In this document: positions 25,133 to 33,545 of the stretch, one piece after another
How positions within the stretch are numbered: the stretch's first letter is position 1
How the letters are laid out: each line of letters begins with the position of its first letter
Assembly (NCBI RefSeq): GCF_000009265.1
Contig: NC_008380.1
Span: 4,981,501-5,045,500 of the forward strand
Direction: 5' to 3'
Source: Rhizobium johnstonii 3841
Lineage (GTDB): Bacteria > Pseudomonadota > Alphaproteobacteria > Rhizobiales > Rhizobiaceae
DNA: 64,000 nt
Translations under genes and position numbers: made by a program
The notes under the pieces: model-generated
Told to the model about the DNA's origin: nothing
What the model saw: the letters and a program-made list of their open reading frames with translations, nothing else
Databases searched by the model: none

Positions 25133-25366
25133 ATGCAGAACATTCGCTCCATCTTCCTCATGCTTGCCGGCGCCACCGTTTTCGTGGCCATGCTGCTTTT
25201 CACCTTCTCGGTGACGCTCGCCGTCGGCGGCATCCTGACCGTGCTCATGGTCGGACGCGCGCTTTCGATGAAGATGAAGCCCGCTCCGGTCCGCGCCAAG
25301 GCAAATAACGGTAAGCCGGAGATGCGTGTGTGGAACGACGGCCGCGGCACGATCATCGATCTCTGA
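25133..25366 (+). CDS. Small inner-membrane protein of unknown function
   Basis: This 77-residue protein has two adjoining hydrophobic segments (about residues 5-22 and 25-42: IFLMLAGATVFVAMLLFTF and TLAVGGILTVLMVG). A basic stretch (MKMKPAPVRAKANNGK) and the ending MRVWNDGRGTIIDL follow. GAAAGG lies about 9 bases before the ATG. An in-frame ATG at 25070 would add 21 basic residues. I do not recognise a named family; it could be a membrane-stress or envelope micro-protein. It stands alone between the divergent CitE-like gene and the VOC protein. Confidence 0.7.
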   Translation: MQNIRSIFLMLAGATVFVAMLLFTFSVTLAVGGILTVLMVGRALSMKMKPAPVRAKANNGKPEMRVWNDGRGTIIDL

Positions 25367-25493
25367 TCACCTTTTCGCTGAAAATTTGGTTCGCTGAAAA
25401 ATTTCGGCCGACACTGTCGGATCACGCTTCCATGCTACGTCCTTGAAGCAGCCAGGCATTCAGCCGGCGCTCAAAAACGAATGGAGGACAAGC

Positions 25494-25916
25494 ATGGATG
25501 CGACGACAGAGAGCAACCCGACCAAGATGCCACCGGTCAAGAACGGCCTGCTGCCCTATCTGACGGTCGGCGGCGCGGTGAAAGCTGCGGAATTCTACAA
25601 GAAGGCTTTCGGCGCCGAAGAGGCATATCTCGTGCCGGTCGACGAGAGCGGCAGAACGATGCATGTGCATCTCTACATCAACGGCAGTTCCCTGATGCTG
25701 TCGGACGCCTATCCCGAATACGGCCATCCCTTCAAAGGCCATGAAGGCTTTGCAATCCAGCTGGTGATCGATGATATCGACTTCTGGTGGGATCGCGCGG
25801 TTGCCGCCGGCGCCGAAGTCGTCATGCCGGTCGAACTGATGTTCTGGGGCGACCGCTATGGCCAGCTTCGTGATCCGTTCGGCGTCCTCTGGGGGTTGAA
25901 CGCACCGTCCAAATAA
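25494..25916 (+). CDS. VOC family (glyoxalase/PhnB-like) protein
   Basis: This 140-residue protein has the vicinal-oxygen-chelate fold of the PhnB-like group. It shows LLPYLTVGGAVKAAEFYKKA, the MHVHLYINGSSLMLSD strand and the ending WGDRYGQLRDPFGVLWGLN. Such proteins act in bleomycin/antibiotic binding, glyoxal detoxification or unknown reactions; no substrate can be assigned. GGAGG is six bases before the ATG, which decides between this start and the nearby ATG at 25481 in another frame. Confidence 0.85.
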   Translation: MDATTESNPTKMPPVKNGLLPYLTVGGAVKAAEFYKKAFGAEEAYLVPVDESGRTMHVHLYINGSSLMLSDAYPEYGHPFKGHEGFAIQLVIDDIDFWWDRAVAAGAEVVMPVELMFWGDRYGQLRDPFGVLWGLNAPSK

Positions 25917-26050
25917 GGGACAGGCGCAATCGGCGGACCGCGCGAAACGTCGCGTGGGCCGCCATCTGTGAAAGATTCTCCTTCATTTCGGCGAAAAACT
26001 GGACTAGATGCAAATTCAGGAAGTAGATTTGCTGAAATGGAGCATGGGTC

Positions 26051-26659
26051 ATGGATAAATTCGTGAAGCTCACGGGCGTTGCAGCGCCCCTGCCGGTCGT
26101 CAACGTCGACACCGACATGATCATTCCGAAGGATTATCTGAAGACGATCAAGCGCACCGGCCTCGGCACCGGCCTCTTCGCGGAAGCCCGTTATAACGAA
26201 GACGGCTCAGAAAACCCGGATTTCGTGCTGAACAAGCCGGCCTATCGCGATGCCAAGATCCTCGTTGCCGGCGACAATTTCGGCTGCGGCTCCTCGCGCG
26301 AGCACGCGCCCTGGGCGCTTCTGGATTTCGGCATCCGCTGCGTTATTTCGACCAGCTTCGCCGATATTTTCTACAATAACTGTTTCAAGAACGGCATCCT
26401 GCCGATCAAGGTCAGCCAGGAAGATCTCGACAAGCTGATGGACGACGCCTCGCGCGGCTCCAACGCCATCCTGACCGTCGACCTCGAAAATCTCGAGATC
26501 ACCGGCCCCGATGGTGGCTTGATCAAGTTCGATCTCGACGAGTTCAAGCGTCACTGCCTGCTGAACGGCCTCGACGATATCGGCCTGACACTGGAAAAGG
26601 GTAAGGCGATCGACAGCTTCGAAAAGAAGAACGCCGCTTCGCACCCCTGGGCCGCCTGA
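26051..26659 (+). CDS. leuD: 3-isopropylmalate dehydratase small subunit
   Basis: LeuD forms, with LeuC (not in this window), the iron-sulfur isomerase that converts 2-isopropylmalate to 3-isopropylmalate in leucine synthesis. The 202-residue protein begins with KLTGVAAPLPVVNVDTDMII and has the swivel-domain signature NFGCGSSREHAPWAL, as expected of the small subunit. leuB lies 1.2 kb downstream, separated by a gene on the other strand, so the leucine genes are near each other but not in one operon. Confidence 0.96.
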   Translation: MDKFVKLTGVAAPLPVVNVDTDMIIPKDYLKTIKRTGLGTGLFAEARYNEDGSENPDFVLNKPAYRDAKILVAGDNFGCGSSREHAPWALLDFGIRCVISTSFADIFYNNCFKNGILPIKVSQEDLDKLMDDASRGSNAILTVDLENLEITGPDGGLIKFDLDEFKRHCLLNGLDDIGLTLEKGKAIDSFEKKNAASHPWAA

Positions 26660-26682
26660 GCCCTTCCAATCGGCTACCGATC

Positions 26683-26711
26683 AAGCCGGGCTTACGCCCG
26701 GCTTTTTCTTT
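26683..26711 (+). terminator. Intrinsic terminator after leuD
   Basis: AAGCCGGGC (26683-26691) pairs with GCCCGGCTT (26696-26704) around a TTAC loop and is followed by TTTTTCTTT. This is a textbook terminator for leuD, and because the stem starts with AA it could also stop the convergent dehydratase transcript. Confidence 0.85.
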
Positions 26712-26719
26712 GGTGTGGG

Positions 26720-27661
26720 TCAAAGAAACTTTTCTTTCCAGGCCCTGAGTTTTTCGAGCGACACGCCGATGCCGCCGCAGACTTCGATAAGCGGATTGTC
26801 GAAGCGCTGAAGCAGACCGGCATGCACATCGGCAACCGCAAGGGCCGCGCCGCAAGCCGGCTCGACCAGAATGCGCTGCGCATCGGCAAATTTCAGGCAG
26901 GCGGCAACGGCATCGGCGTCGCTGACGACAACACTTTCGATCGGATGCTGCTGCGGCAGGTCGAAGACATGCTGCGCCACCTGCCGCGCCCCGAGCGAAT
27001 TGGCAATCGAGGTAATGGCGGGAAGGGTGATACGCTCATTCGCCTTGAGGCTGGCATGGAGCGAAGCTGCCCCTTCCGTTTCGACGGCGATAACAGGCAC
27101 ATCGGAAAGCCCGTTGCGCTTCAACCCCTCGACGATGCCGGCAAGCAGCCCGCCGCCGCCGACGCTGGTGACCACGCAATCGAATTTTGCCCCTTTCGCC
27201 ACCACCTCGTCAATCAGCGTGGCATGGCCATCCCACAGAAGCGGATGGTCGAAGGGGTGCACATAGGTTGCCTTGCGGCTCCGGGCGAGCTCGACCGCAT
27301 GGGCATTGGCCTCATCAAAAACCGAACCATGAACGAGGACATTCGCGCCCGTTGCGGCAATCGTCTGGCGTACGTCGGCCGCCGTCGTATCCGGCACGAC
27401 GATCGTGACCGGCACCCCGAGTGCCCGGCCGGCATAAGCGGCCGCAATGCCGGCATTGCCGCCGGAAGCGCAGAAGATTTCGCGCGCCCCATTTTCCACC
27501 TCGTGCTGGCAAAGCCGGCCAACGCCGCGCAGCTTGAAGCTGCCGGAAGGCTGCAGCGCATCAAGCTTCAGCCAGAGCGGCTTGCCGCTGGCGCTGTAGC
27601 CAGGTGCCGTCTGGAGCAAGGGCGTGTCGAGGTGGAGAGGCGCGAAAGGCATGGGAACCAT
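26720..27661 (-). CDS. PLP-dependent serine/threonine dehydratase-like enzyme
   Basis: This 313-residue fold-type II PLP enzyme resembles serine/threonine dehydratases. The PLP lysine is K43 in SGSFKLRGVG, CASGGNAGIAAAYAG follows as the phosphate/substrate loop, and the glycine-rich SVGGGGLLAG loop binds the cofactor phosphate. The length fits the single-domain SDS type without an ACT-like regulatory domain. Two close starts (ATG 27661 and ATG 27652) are possible; neither has a strong ribosome binding site. It lies between leuD and leuB on the opposite strand, but a role in the leucine pathway is not implied. Confidence 0.85.
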   Translation of the reverse strand: MVPMPFAPLHLDTPLLQTAPGYSASGKPLWLKLDALQPSGSFKLRGVGRLCQHEVENGAREIFCASGGNAGIAAAYAGRALGVPVTIVVPDTTAADVRQTIAATGANVLVHGSVFDEANAHAVELARSRKATYVHPFDHPLLWDGHATLIDEVVAKGAKFDCVVTSVGGGGLLAGIVEGLKRNGLSDVPVIAVETEGAASLHASLKANERITLPAITSIANSLGARQVAQHVFDLPQQHPIESVVVSDADAVAACLKFADAQRILVEPACGAALAVADVHAGLLQRFDNPLIEVCGGIGVSLEKLRAWKEKFL

Positions 27662-27818
27662 CCAGGATAAAGATAGGGTCACCGTTCTAATTCGTTTGTG
27701 GACGCAGGAGCAACCGTCGCGGCTCGGAGCGAAGCGTACCGATTCACCGCTTCTGTCGCTTGAAATGCCCATTTCCGGGGTCTAAGAAACCGCAACTTGT
27801 TTTTCCCAGGAGGGTTTC

Positions 27819-28931
27819 ATGACAGCACGCAATCTTTTCCTGCTGCCGGGTGACGGCATCGGTCCAGAGGCCATGGGCGAGGTCCGCAAAATCATCGCCT
27901 ATATGAACGAGGCGATGAATGCCGGTTTCGTCACCGACGAAGGCCTTGTCGGCGGCTGCGCCTATGATGCACATGGCGCTGCCATCTCGGAAGCCGACAT
28001 GCAGAAGGCGCTTGCCGCCGATGCCGTTCTGTTCGGCGCCGTCGGTGGCCCGAAATGGGATAGCGTGCCTTACGAAGTGCGCCCGGAAGCCGGTCTGCTC
28101 CGCCTGCGCAAGGATCTGCAGCTCTTCGCAAACCTGCGCCCCGCCATCTGCTATCCGGCCCTTGCTGCGGCCTCGTCGCTGAAGCCGGAGCTGGTCGAAG
28201 GCCTCGATATCCTGATCATCCGCGAGCTGACGGGCGGCGTCTATTTCGGCGAGCCGAAGGAAATCATCGACCTCGGCAATGGCCAGAAGCGCGGCATCGA
28301 CACGCAGGTTTACGATACCTACGAGATCGAGCGCATCGCCGGCGTCGCCTTCGAAATGGCCCGCACGCGGCAGAACCGCGTCTGCTCCATGGAAAAGCGC
28401 AACGTCATGAAGTCGGGCGTGCTCTGGAACCAGGTGGTAACCGAGACGCACAAGGCGAAATATTCCGACGTCCAGCTCGAACACATGCTGGCCGATGCCG
28501 GCGGCATGCAGCTGGTGCGCCAGCCGAAGCAGTTCGACGTCATCGTCACCGACAACCTCTTCGGTGATATGCTCTCCGACGTTGCCGCCATGCTGACCGG
28601 GTCCCTCGGCATGCTGCCTTCGGCCTCGCTCGGCGCGCCCGACGGCAAGACCGGCAAGCGCAAGGCGCTCTACGAGCCTGTGCACGGTTCGGCGCCTGAC
28701 ATCGCCGGCAAGGGCATCGCCAATCCGATCGCCATGATCGCCTCCTTTGCCATGTGCCTGCGTTACTCCTTCAATCTGGTGAAGGAAGCCGACGATCTGG
28801 AAAAGGCGATCGCCAACGTGCTCGACAAGGGTATCCGCACCGGCGACATCATGGCCGATGGCGCAAGGCAGGTCGGTACCGTCGAGATGGGCGATGCGAT
28901 CCTCGCCGAGTTCAAGACGCTTTCCGCCTGA
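27819..28931 (+). CDS. leuB: 3-isopropylmalate dehydrogenase
   Basis: LeuB oxidises and decarboxylates 3-isopropylmalate with NAD to 2-ketoisocaproate precursor in leucine synthesis. The 370-residue protein shows LLPGDGIGPEAMGEVRKI, the substrate segment LRLRKDLQLFANLRPA, the YxxxRxxR-like region, NLFGDMLSDVAAMLTGSLGM and the adenine-binding EPVHGSAPDIAGKGIANP. AGGAGGG is about 7 bases before the ATG. Directly after its TGA is a near-perfect parS sequence and then a terminator hairpin. Confidence 0.97.
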   Translation: MTARNLFLLPGDGIGPEAMGEVRKIIAYMNEAMNAGFVTDEGLVGGCAYDAHGAAISEADMQKALAADAVLFGAVGGPKWDSVPYEVRPEAGLLRLRKDLQLFANLRPAICYPALAAASSLKPELVEGLDILIIRELTGGVYFGEPKEIIDLGNGQKRGIDTQVYDTYEIERIAGVAFEMARTRQNRVCSMEKRNVMKSGVLWNQVVTETHKAKYSDVQLEHMLADAGGMQLVRQPKQFDVIVTDNLFGDMLSDVAAMLTGSLGMLPSASLGAPDGKTGKRKALYEPVHGSAPDIAGKGIANPIAMIASFAMCLRYSFNLVKEADDLEKAIANVLDKGIRTGDIMADGARQVGTVEMGDAILAEFKTLSA

Positions 28932-28947
28932 TATTTCACGTGAAACA
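28932..28947. promoter_or_regulatory. Candidate parS centromere-like site (ParB binding)
   Basis: The 16-mer TATTTCACGTGAAACA matches the widely conserved bacterial parS palindrome TGTTTCACGTGAAACA at 15 of 16 positions. It begins on the base after the leuB stop codon, so it is non-coding. Chromosomal parS sites cluster near the replication origin, where ParB loads and recruits SMC. ParA and ParB genes are not in the window. Confidence 0.75.
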
Positions 28948-28953
28948 GTTCTG

Positions 28954-28988
28954 GCCCTTCGCATGCCGCATGTGGAGGGCTTTTTCTT
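28954..28988 (+). terminator. Intrinsic terminator after leuB
   Basis: GCCCTTCGCATG pairs with CATGTGGAGGGC (12 bp, two G-T wobbles) around a three-base loop and is followed by TTTTTCTTA. It ends the leuB transcript a few bases after the parS-like site. Confidence 0.75.
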
Positions 28989-29083
28989 AGGAGTGCGAGC
29001 AGCACCGGCTTGGTCGAATTATCCCAAACGGACTATTCTCGGCCACAATCTCGTGTATTTTTGCGCCGGATTTTAACGAGCGC

Positions 29084-29176
29084 ATAATCCCGCAATCGGA
29101 AGCAACTTTCGACATAGGATCATGCGTCAATTCAAAGAAATAGAGCGTCCTTAGCGTGTCCTGTTGGACGCGCGGG
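29084..29176. repeat. Palindromic mosaic repeat, copy 2 (degenerate)
   Basis: This copy has the weak outer arm CGCATAATCC / GGATCATGCG, then the linker CAATTCAAAGAAATAGAGCG and an incomplete GCGTCC...GGACGC inverted arm. The linker is shared in reverse with the copy near 34795. It lies 30-120 bases before the PAP2 gene and covers the place where its promoter should be. Confidence 0.5.
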
Positions 29177-29207
29177 GGCTCCGGGACAAATTCGAACGGA
29201 CGACGAA

Positions 29208-29942
29208 ATGCGGGCATTTTGGGCTTCCCTGGACAGGCGCTGGCGCCGGAGCGGCGTCGGCATGCCGCCTTTGCGCTGGCAGGCCTGCCTCTTCGTTACG
29301 CTCAATGCCGTGATTCTTTCCATGCTGCTCTTCGACGCACCGATCGGTGCCAGCAAAGCTCCCGCGCCGGTGAAACACCTCGGCGAGTTGCTGACCGGTT
29401 TCGGCGATTCCGCTTGGCTGATCTACACCAGCATCCTGCTGTTCTTTCAGGGCAGGGCCGGTTACAAGCTATTGAAGACGGCGCGCTCCAAGGCACAGGC
29501 GCTCTATGTCAGCTGGATCGGCGCTTATCTTTTCTTCACGGTCGTCTTCTCAGGACTTCTCGCCAATCTGCTGAAGCGTGCGATCGGCAGGGCGCGTCCC
29601 GATCATTTCCACGACTACGGCATGTTTTCCTTCGCGCCCTTTTCGGGCCATTCCGCTTTCGAAAGTTTCCCGTCCGGCCATTCCACCACGGTCGGCGCCT
29701 TCTTCGCCGCCTTCGCCCTGCTGTTTCCACGCTACCGCGTTGCCTTCATCGCCTGCGCCATCTGGCTCGGCATGACGCGTGTCATGGTCGGCGCCCATTA
29801 TCCGAGCGACGTCATCGCCGGCCTTGCCTTCGGCGCCTGGTTCTCGCTGCTGACGGCGATCGTCTTTGCCCGCTGCGGCCTGCTCTTCAAGCTCGCACCG
29901 GATGGTTGGCCGCTCGCCAAGCGTCTGTTCCGCACTGCATAA
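29208..29942 (+). CDS. PAP2 family phosphatase (membrane)
   Basis: This 244-residue membrane protein belongs to the PAP2 lipid phosphatase/undecaprenyl pyrophosphatase group. The three catalytic motifs are visible: KRAIGRARPDHF, SFPSGHSTTVGA and TRVMVGAHYPSDVIAG. About six hydrophobic segments surround them, so the active site faces the periplasm. It may dephosphorylate phosphatidic acid, undecaprenyl pyrophosphate or lipid A; sequence alone does not decide. It is followed directly by a palindromic repeat and a strong terminator. Confidence 0.88.
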   Translation: MRAFWASLDRRWRRSGVGMPPLRWQACLFVTLNAVILSMLLFDAPIGASKAPAPVKHLGELLTGFGDSAWLIYTSILLFFQGRAGYKLLKTARSKAQALYVSWIGAYLFFTVVFSGLLANLLKRAIGRARPDHFHDYGMFSFAPFSGHSAFESFPSGHSTTVGAFFAAFALLFPRYRVAFIACAIWLGMTRVMVGAHYPSDVIAGLAFGAWFSLLTAIVFARCGLLFKLAPDGWPLAKRLFRTA

Positions 29943-30034
29943 TTCCTTAAATCGGAATCGATTTAAGGAATTATGCAGCAATTCAAAATGTTACAGCGTC
30001 CTTTGCGCGTCCGAAAAGACGCGCGGCGCTGTAA
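29943..30034. repeat. Palindromic mosaic repeat, copy 3
   Basis: ATTCCTTAAATCG and CGATTTAAGGAAT form the first hairpin, followed by TATGCAGCAATTC and the second inverted repeat TACAGCG...CGCGTC/GACGCG...CGCTGTA. The same two modules occur in the opposite order and strand at 59594-59694, showing a mobile or amplified element. It begins one base after the PAP2 stop codon. Confidence 0.7.
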
Positions 30035-30043
30035 TATGGAAAA

Positions 30044-30078
30044 GCCCGGCGCCTTGTGAGCGCCGGGCCTTTTTTCTC
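30044..30078. terminator. Bidirectional terminator between PAP2 and MFS genes
   Basis: GCCCGGCGC (30044-30052) pairs with GCGCCGGGC (30060-30068); CTTTTTT follows on the plus strand and TTTTCC on the minus strand. It can end both convergent transcripts. Confidence 0.85.
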
Positions 30079-30105
30079 AAGCGAGGATTGGCCTCAATCC
30101 AGCGC

Positions 30106-31992
30106 TCAATCCATGGCGTGGATATCCCTGTTCTTCGTTTCCGGCAGGAAGATCAGGCCGATCACCAGCGTGATCGTCGCAAAGACGATCGGATACCAGA
30201 GACCGTAGTAGATATCGCCCGCGGCAGCGCTCATCGCGAAGGCCGTCGCCGGCAGCAGGCCGCCGAACCAGCCGTTGCCGATGTGATAGGGCAGCGACAT
30301 ACCGGTATAGCGGATGCGGGTCGGGAAGAGCTCGACCAGCAGAGCGGCGATCGGGCCGTAGACCATCGTCACATAGAGGACGAGGACGAACAGCACGGCG
30401 ATCGTGCCGATCCAGTTGACGCGGGCGGGATCGGCGGTCATGGCGAAAGTGCCGCCATTGGCGATGTTGTAGACCGCCATGTCGGTGACGCCATTGGTCT
30501 CATCCGCCGTCAGCAGCTTGCCTTCGACCAACTTGGCTGCCGGCATGGTTTCCTTCTCGCCGGCGCGTACGGTATCGGCGTTGAGCGCCAGTTCAGGATT
30601 GGCGGCGATGAAGGCATCGAGCTTGGAATCCGCCACCTTGGTGACACCGCGCTTCAGCGGATAGCCAGCGTCTTGAAGCGCAATGTTCACGCTTTTTTCG
30701 AAGGCTGCAGTCATGCCCTTGGCCTTGTCGCCGGCGGCAGCGACGTCGAAGCTCGGGATCGTCGCATTGCCAACCTTCACCGTTGCCGGCTGTCCGGCGG
30801 TACCGGGCACGACGTCGTAAGGCACCGAGTTCCTGGTCAGGAATGCCGTCGCCACGTCGCAAGAACTGGTGAACTTCGCCGTCCCGGTCGGGTTGAACTG
30901 GAACCTGCAATCCGCCGGATCAGCTGTAACCGTTGCCCGAATCGAAGCCTGCGCTTCGGCAAGCGCCGGGTTCGCCGTCCAGGTCATCGCCTTGAACAGC
31001 GGATGATAGGTCACTGCCGCAATGAGAAGGCCTGCCATGATGATCGGCTTGCGGCCGATCTTGTCGGAGAGGCCGCCGAAGATGACGAAGAACGGCGTGC
31101 CGAGGAGAAGTGCGATGGCGACCATCACATTGGCCGAGAACAGGTCCACCTTCAGCACGTTCTGCAGGAAGAACAGTGCATAGAACTGGCCGCCGTACCA
31201 GACGACCGCTTGGCCCATGGTGGCGCCGAGCAGCGCGATGATCGCAATCTTGGCATTTTTCCAAGTTCCGAAGGCCTCGGTCAGCGGCGCCTTGGAGCCC
31301 TTGCCTTCCGCCTTCATGCGCTGGAACGCCGGCGATTCGTTCATCTTCAGGCGGATCCAGACGGAAATGCCGAGCAGGACGACCGAGACCAGGAACGGAA
31401 TGCGCCAGCCCCAGGCGGCGAACTCAGCCGCACCCATCAGATATTGAACGAAGACGATGACGATCAGCGACAGGAACAGGCCGAGCGTCGCCGTCGTCTG
31501 GATCCACGAGGTGAAGTAGCCGCGGCGCCCGTTCGGCGCATGTTCGGCGACATAGGTTGCCGCACCGCCATATTCACCGCCCAGCGCCAGACCCTGGAGC
31601 AGGCGAAGCCCAATCAGGATGATCGGGGCTGCGATGCCGATGGTGGCGGCACCGGGCAGGATGCCGACGAGGAAGGTCGACAGGCCCATGATCATGATCG
31701 TCATCAGGAAGGTGTATTTACGGCCGACGAGATCGCCGAGACGGCCGAACACCAGCGCGCCGAACGGACGGACCAAGAAGCCGGCAGCAAAGGCGAGCAG
31801 CGTGAAGATGTTACGTGTTGCCTCGGGATATTGGGTGAAATAGGTCGCGCCGATATAGGTGGCGAGCGAACCATAGAGATAGAAATCATACCATTCGAAA
31901 ACGGTGCCGAGCGAAGAGGCGAAGATGACCTTCTTCTCCTCGCCGGTCATCGGACCGGCCTTCGCGCCGTCGATGCTTGCGACATTTGCCAT
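30106..31992 (-). CDS. MFS transporter of the metabolite:H+ symporter type with a large periplasmic insertion
   Basis: This 628-residue transporter has the MHS-family signatures FEWYDFYLYGSLA (32-44), GRLGDLVGRKYT (83-94) and GEYGGAATYVAEH (139-151). Relatives carry proline/betaine, shikimate, 2-oxoglutarate or other organic acids. Normal members have about 430-450 residues; here about 190 extra residues (roughly 335-525) sit between membrane segments in the second half. The insertion holds two cysteines (C362, C378) and no membrane-like stretch, so it is probably a folded periplasmic domain. GGAGGACAG precedes the ATG. A bidirectional terminator follows the gene. Substrate unknown. Confidence 0.88.
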   Translation of the reverse strand: MANVASIDGAKAGPMTGEEKKVIFASSLGTVFEWYDFYLYGSLATYIGATYFTQYPEATRNIFTLLAFAAGFLVRPFGALVFGRLGDLVGRKYTFLMTIMIMGLSTFLVGILPGAATIGIAAPIILIGLRLLQGLALGGEYGGAATYVAEHAPNGRRGYFTSWIQTTATLGLFLSLIVIVFVQYLMGAAEFAAWGWRIPFLVSVVLLGISVWIRLKMNESPAFQRMKAEGKGSKAPLTEAFGTWKNAKIAIIALLGATMGQAVVWYGGQFYALFFLQNVLKVDLFSANVMVAIALLLGTPFFVIFGGLSDKIGRKPIIMAGLLIAAVTYHPLFKAMTWTANPALAEAQASIRATVTADPADCRFQFNPTGTAKFTSSCDVATAFLTRNSVPYDVVPGTAGQPATVKVGNATIPSFDVAAAGDKAKGMTAAFEKSVNIALQDAGYPLKRGVTKVADSKLDAFIAANPELALNADTVRAGEKETMPAAKLVEGKLLTADETNGVTDMAVYNIANGGTFAMTADPARVNWIGTIAVLFVLVLYVTMVYGPIAALLVELFPTRIRYTGMSLPYHIGNGWFGGLLPATAFAMSAAAGDIYYGLWYPIVFATITLVIGLIFLPETKNRDIHAMD

Positions 31993-32240
31993 TGTCTGTC
32001 CTCCACAGAGTGATGATCAACGCGCGCGGCCTACTTCTCCTCAAAGCATACCCCTGGCCGCGACACGCCTGACGGGAGTGTGCCAGAAACGACAGATCAA
32101 AAAGAGAGAGGCTTTCGGATTATGACTTTAGTCTAATGGCTCCACGCTTTGTCATGCACATTAAGCTCTCCACCGCCCGTGACGATAAAGCTGCCGGAAG
32201 TTTGGAAGAAGGTTTCACAGCGGATTGTGATGTGGATCCG

Positions 32241-33545
32241 TTATGCTCTTAGCGCCTGCGCCGGCGATTGCCGGTAGGCGAGCACTGCCGGCAGCGCTGC
32301 GAGAATTGTGGCAAAGGCAAGCAGCACCGCCGCAAGCCCGGCGTCTTCACGGGCGAAGCCGACCGGCATGGTGATCCCGCTCGTCTGCGAGAACATACCG
32401 GACAAGATGAGGGCCGCGGCATAACCGAGCGCGAATCCGAGTGCGATGCCGACCGCCAACAGGAAAAAGAATTCCAGCCAGACGATGCCGAAAATCGCGC
32501 CGCGCGGGGCGCCAAAGGCCCTGAGTGCGCCGATCTGACGGCGGCGCTGGCCGATATGGATGACCGTGACCAGTACCAGCGAGGCTGCGACGAGAGCTTG
32601 CGCGCCGGAGGCGACCGCAACGAGGATCTGTTTGGCGTCGCCGAGCGTGGCGTAGAGATTGGTCAGCACCTCACCGGGAAAGACAGCGACGGTATTGCCG
32701 CTGCGATAATCCTGCCGCAGCTTGTAGGCATCGGCGATCGTCTTCGGCTTAACCAGAATGGCGGGAAGGCCGGGAGCGGCCGCAGTCCAGCTCTCATCAA
32801 GCGCGGCATCCGGATCGGCCTCGCCGTGATGCTCATGCCCATCGTGATCAGCGCCGGCTTTCTCATGCGCATGACCATGTTCAGCGTTATCCGTTCCGGA
32901 CGCTTCATGCTCGTGCTCGCCGTCCTCCGAATGTTCCTCCGCCTCCATGCCATGGATGTGCCAGACGCCTTGGATCGGAACGAGGATCGCCCGGTCCCAG
33001 GCGGTGCCGGTCGGTCGCAAACGGCCGGCGATATGATAGACGAGCTCGGTATGGGTCTCTCCGCCCTCTTCCAGCGACCCGTGCATCGGCTTGATCTCAC
33101 CGCCGAGCGACAGCTTGACAGCCGCGCCGATCACGGCTTCGCCCTCGCGTACGAAAATCTTGCCCTCGGTTAAGCCGCCGGACAGGTTCTGCGCCAGCAT
33201 GGTGCTCGTGCCGACGATCGGATAGCCGGAGAAGGAATCGCCGAAGCCGATCGGAGCTGCCCAATCGACACGCGGATCCGCAGCGAGCCTGGCCAGCACC
33301 TCGCCTGACATCAGCGGCAAAGGCGAGGGCTGCAGGAAGACGGAGGACAGGACGAGTTGCGTCTCGCTGCCGCCGGCGCCGATGACGAGATCGAACCTGT
33401 CGGCGGCGCGCGCGCTGCCGAGACGAAGCGCCCGCTCCTGCAGGACGACGGAAACGCCGAGAGCGGTCGCAAGCGCCACCAGCAAGACGACCACCAGCGA
33501 TCCCATCCAGAGACGACGAAGATCGGCAAGGATGAAGCGGATCAT
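32241..33545 (-). CDS. FtsX/MacB-type ABC transporter permease with histidine-rich periplasmic loop
   Basis: This 434-residue permease has one N-terminal membrane helix (about 12-35), a large periplasmic domain and three C-terminal helices (about 310-425), the FtsX-like layout. The C-terminal AVLAYRQSPAQALRA is the common end of this family. Residues 196-241 contain 12 histidines among many Asp and Glu residues (HEHEASG, HGHAHEK, DHDGHEHHGE), which suggests metal, perhaps zinc, binding. The ATG overlaps the ATPase stop by four bases. With the upstream DUF3299-like Tat protein it resembles the zinc-uptake Zrg systems of Vibrio, but this is an inference. Confidence 0.85.
   Translation of the reverse strand: MIRFILADLRRLWMGSLVVVLLVALATALGVSVVLQERALRLGSARAADRFDLVIGAGGSETQLVLSSVFLQPSPLPLMSGEVLARLAADPRVDWAAPIGFGDSFSGYPIVGTSTMLAQNLSGGLTEGKIFVREGEAVIGAAVKLSLGGEIKPMHGSLEEGGETHTELVYHIAGRLRPTGTAWDRAILVPIQGVWHIHGMEAEEHSEDGEHEHEASGTDNAEHGHAHEKAGADHDGHEHHGEADPDAALDESWTAAAPGLPAILVKPKTIADAYKLRQDYRSGNTVAVFPGEVLTNLYATLGDAKQILVAVASGAQALVAASLVLVTVIHIGQRRRQIGALRAFGAPRGAIFGIVWLEFFFLLAVGIALGFALGYAAALILSGMFSQTSGITMPVGFAREDAGLAAVLLAFATILAALPAVLAYRQSPAQALRA

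Noticed and set aside
27744..28964. A 406-codon open frame antisense to leuB
   Set aside because: It covers the leuB gene exactly and runs over the parS site and terminator; LeuB is unambiguous.
29866..32013. A 715-codon open frame antisense to the MHS transporter
   Set aside because: It would cross the bidirectional terminator and the PAP2 3' end, and its Arg/Gly/Asp-rich translation fits a shadow frame.
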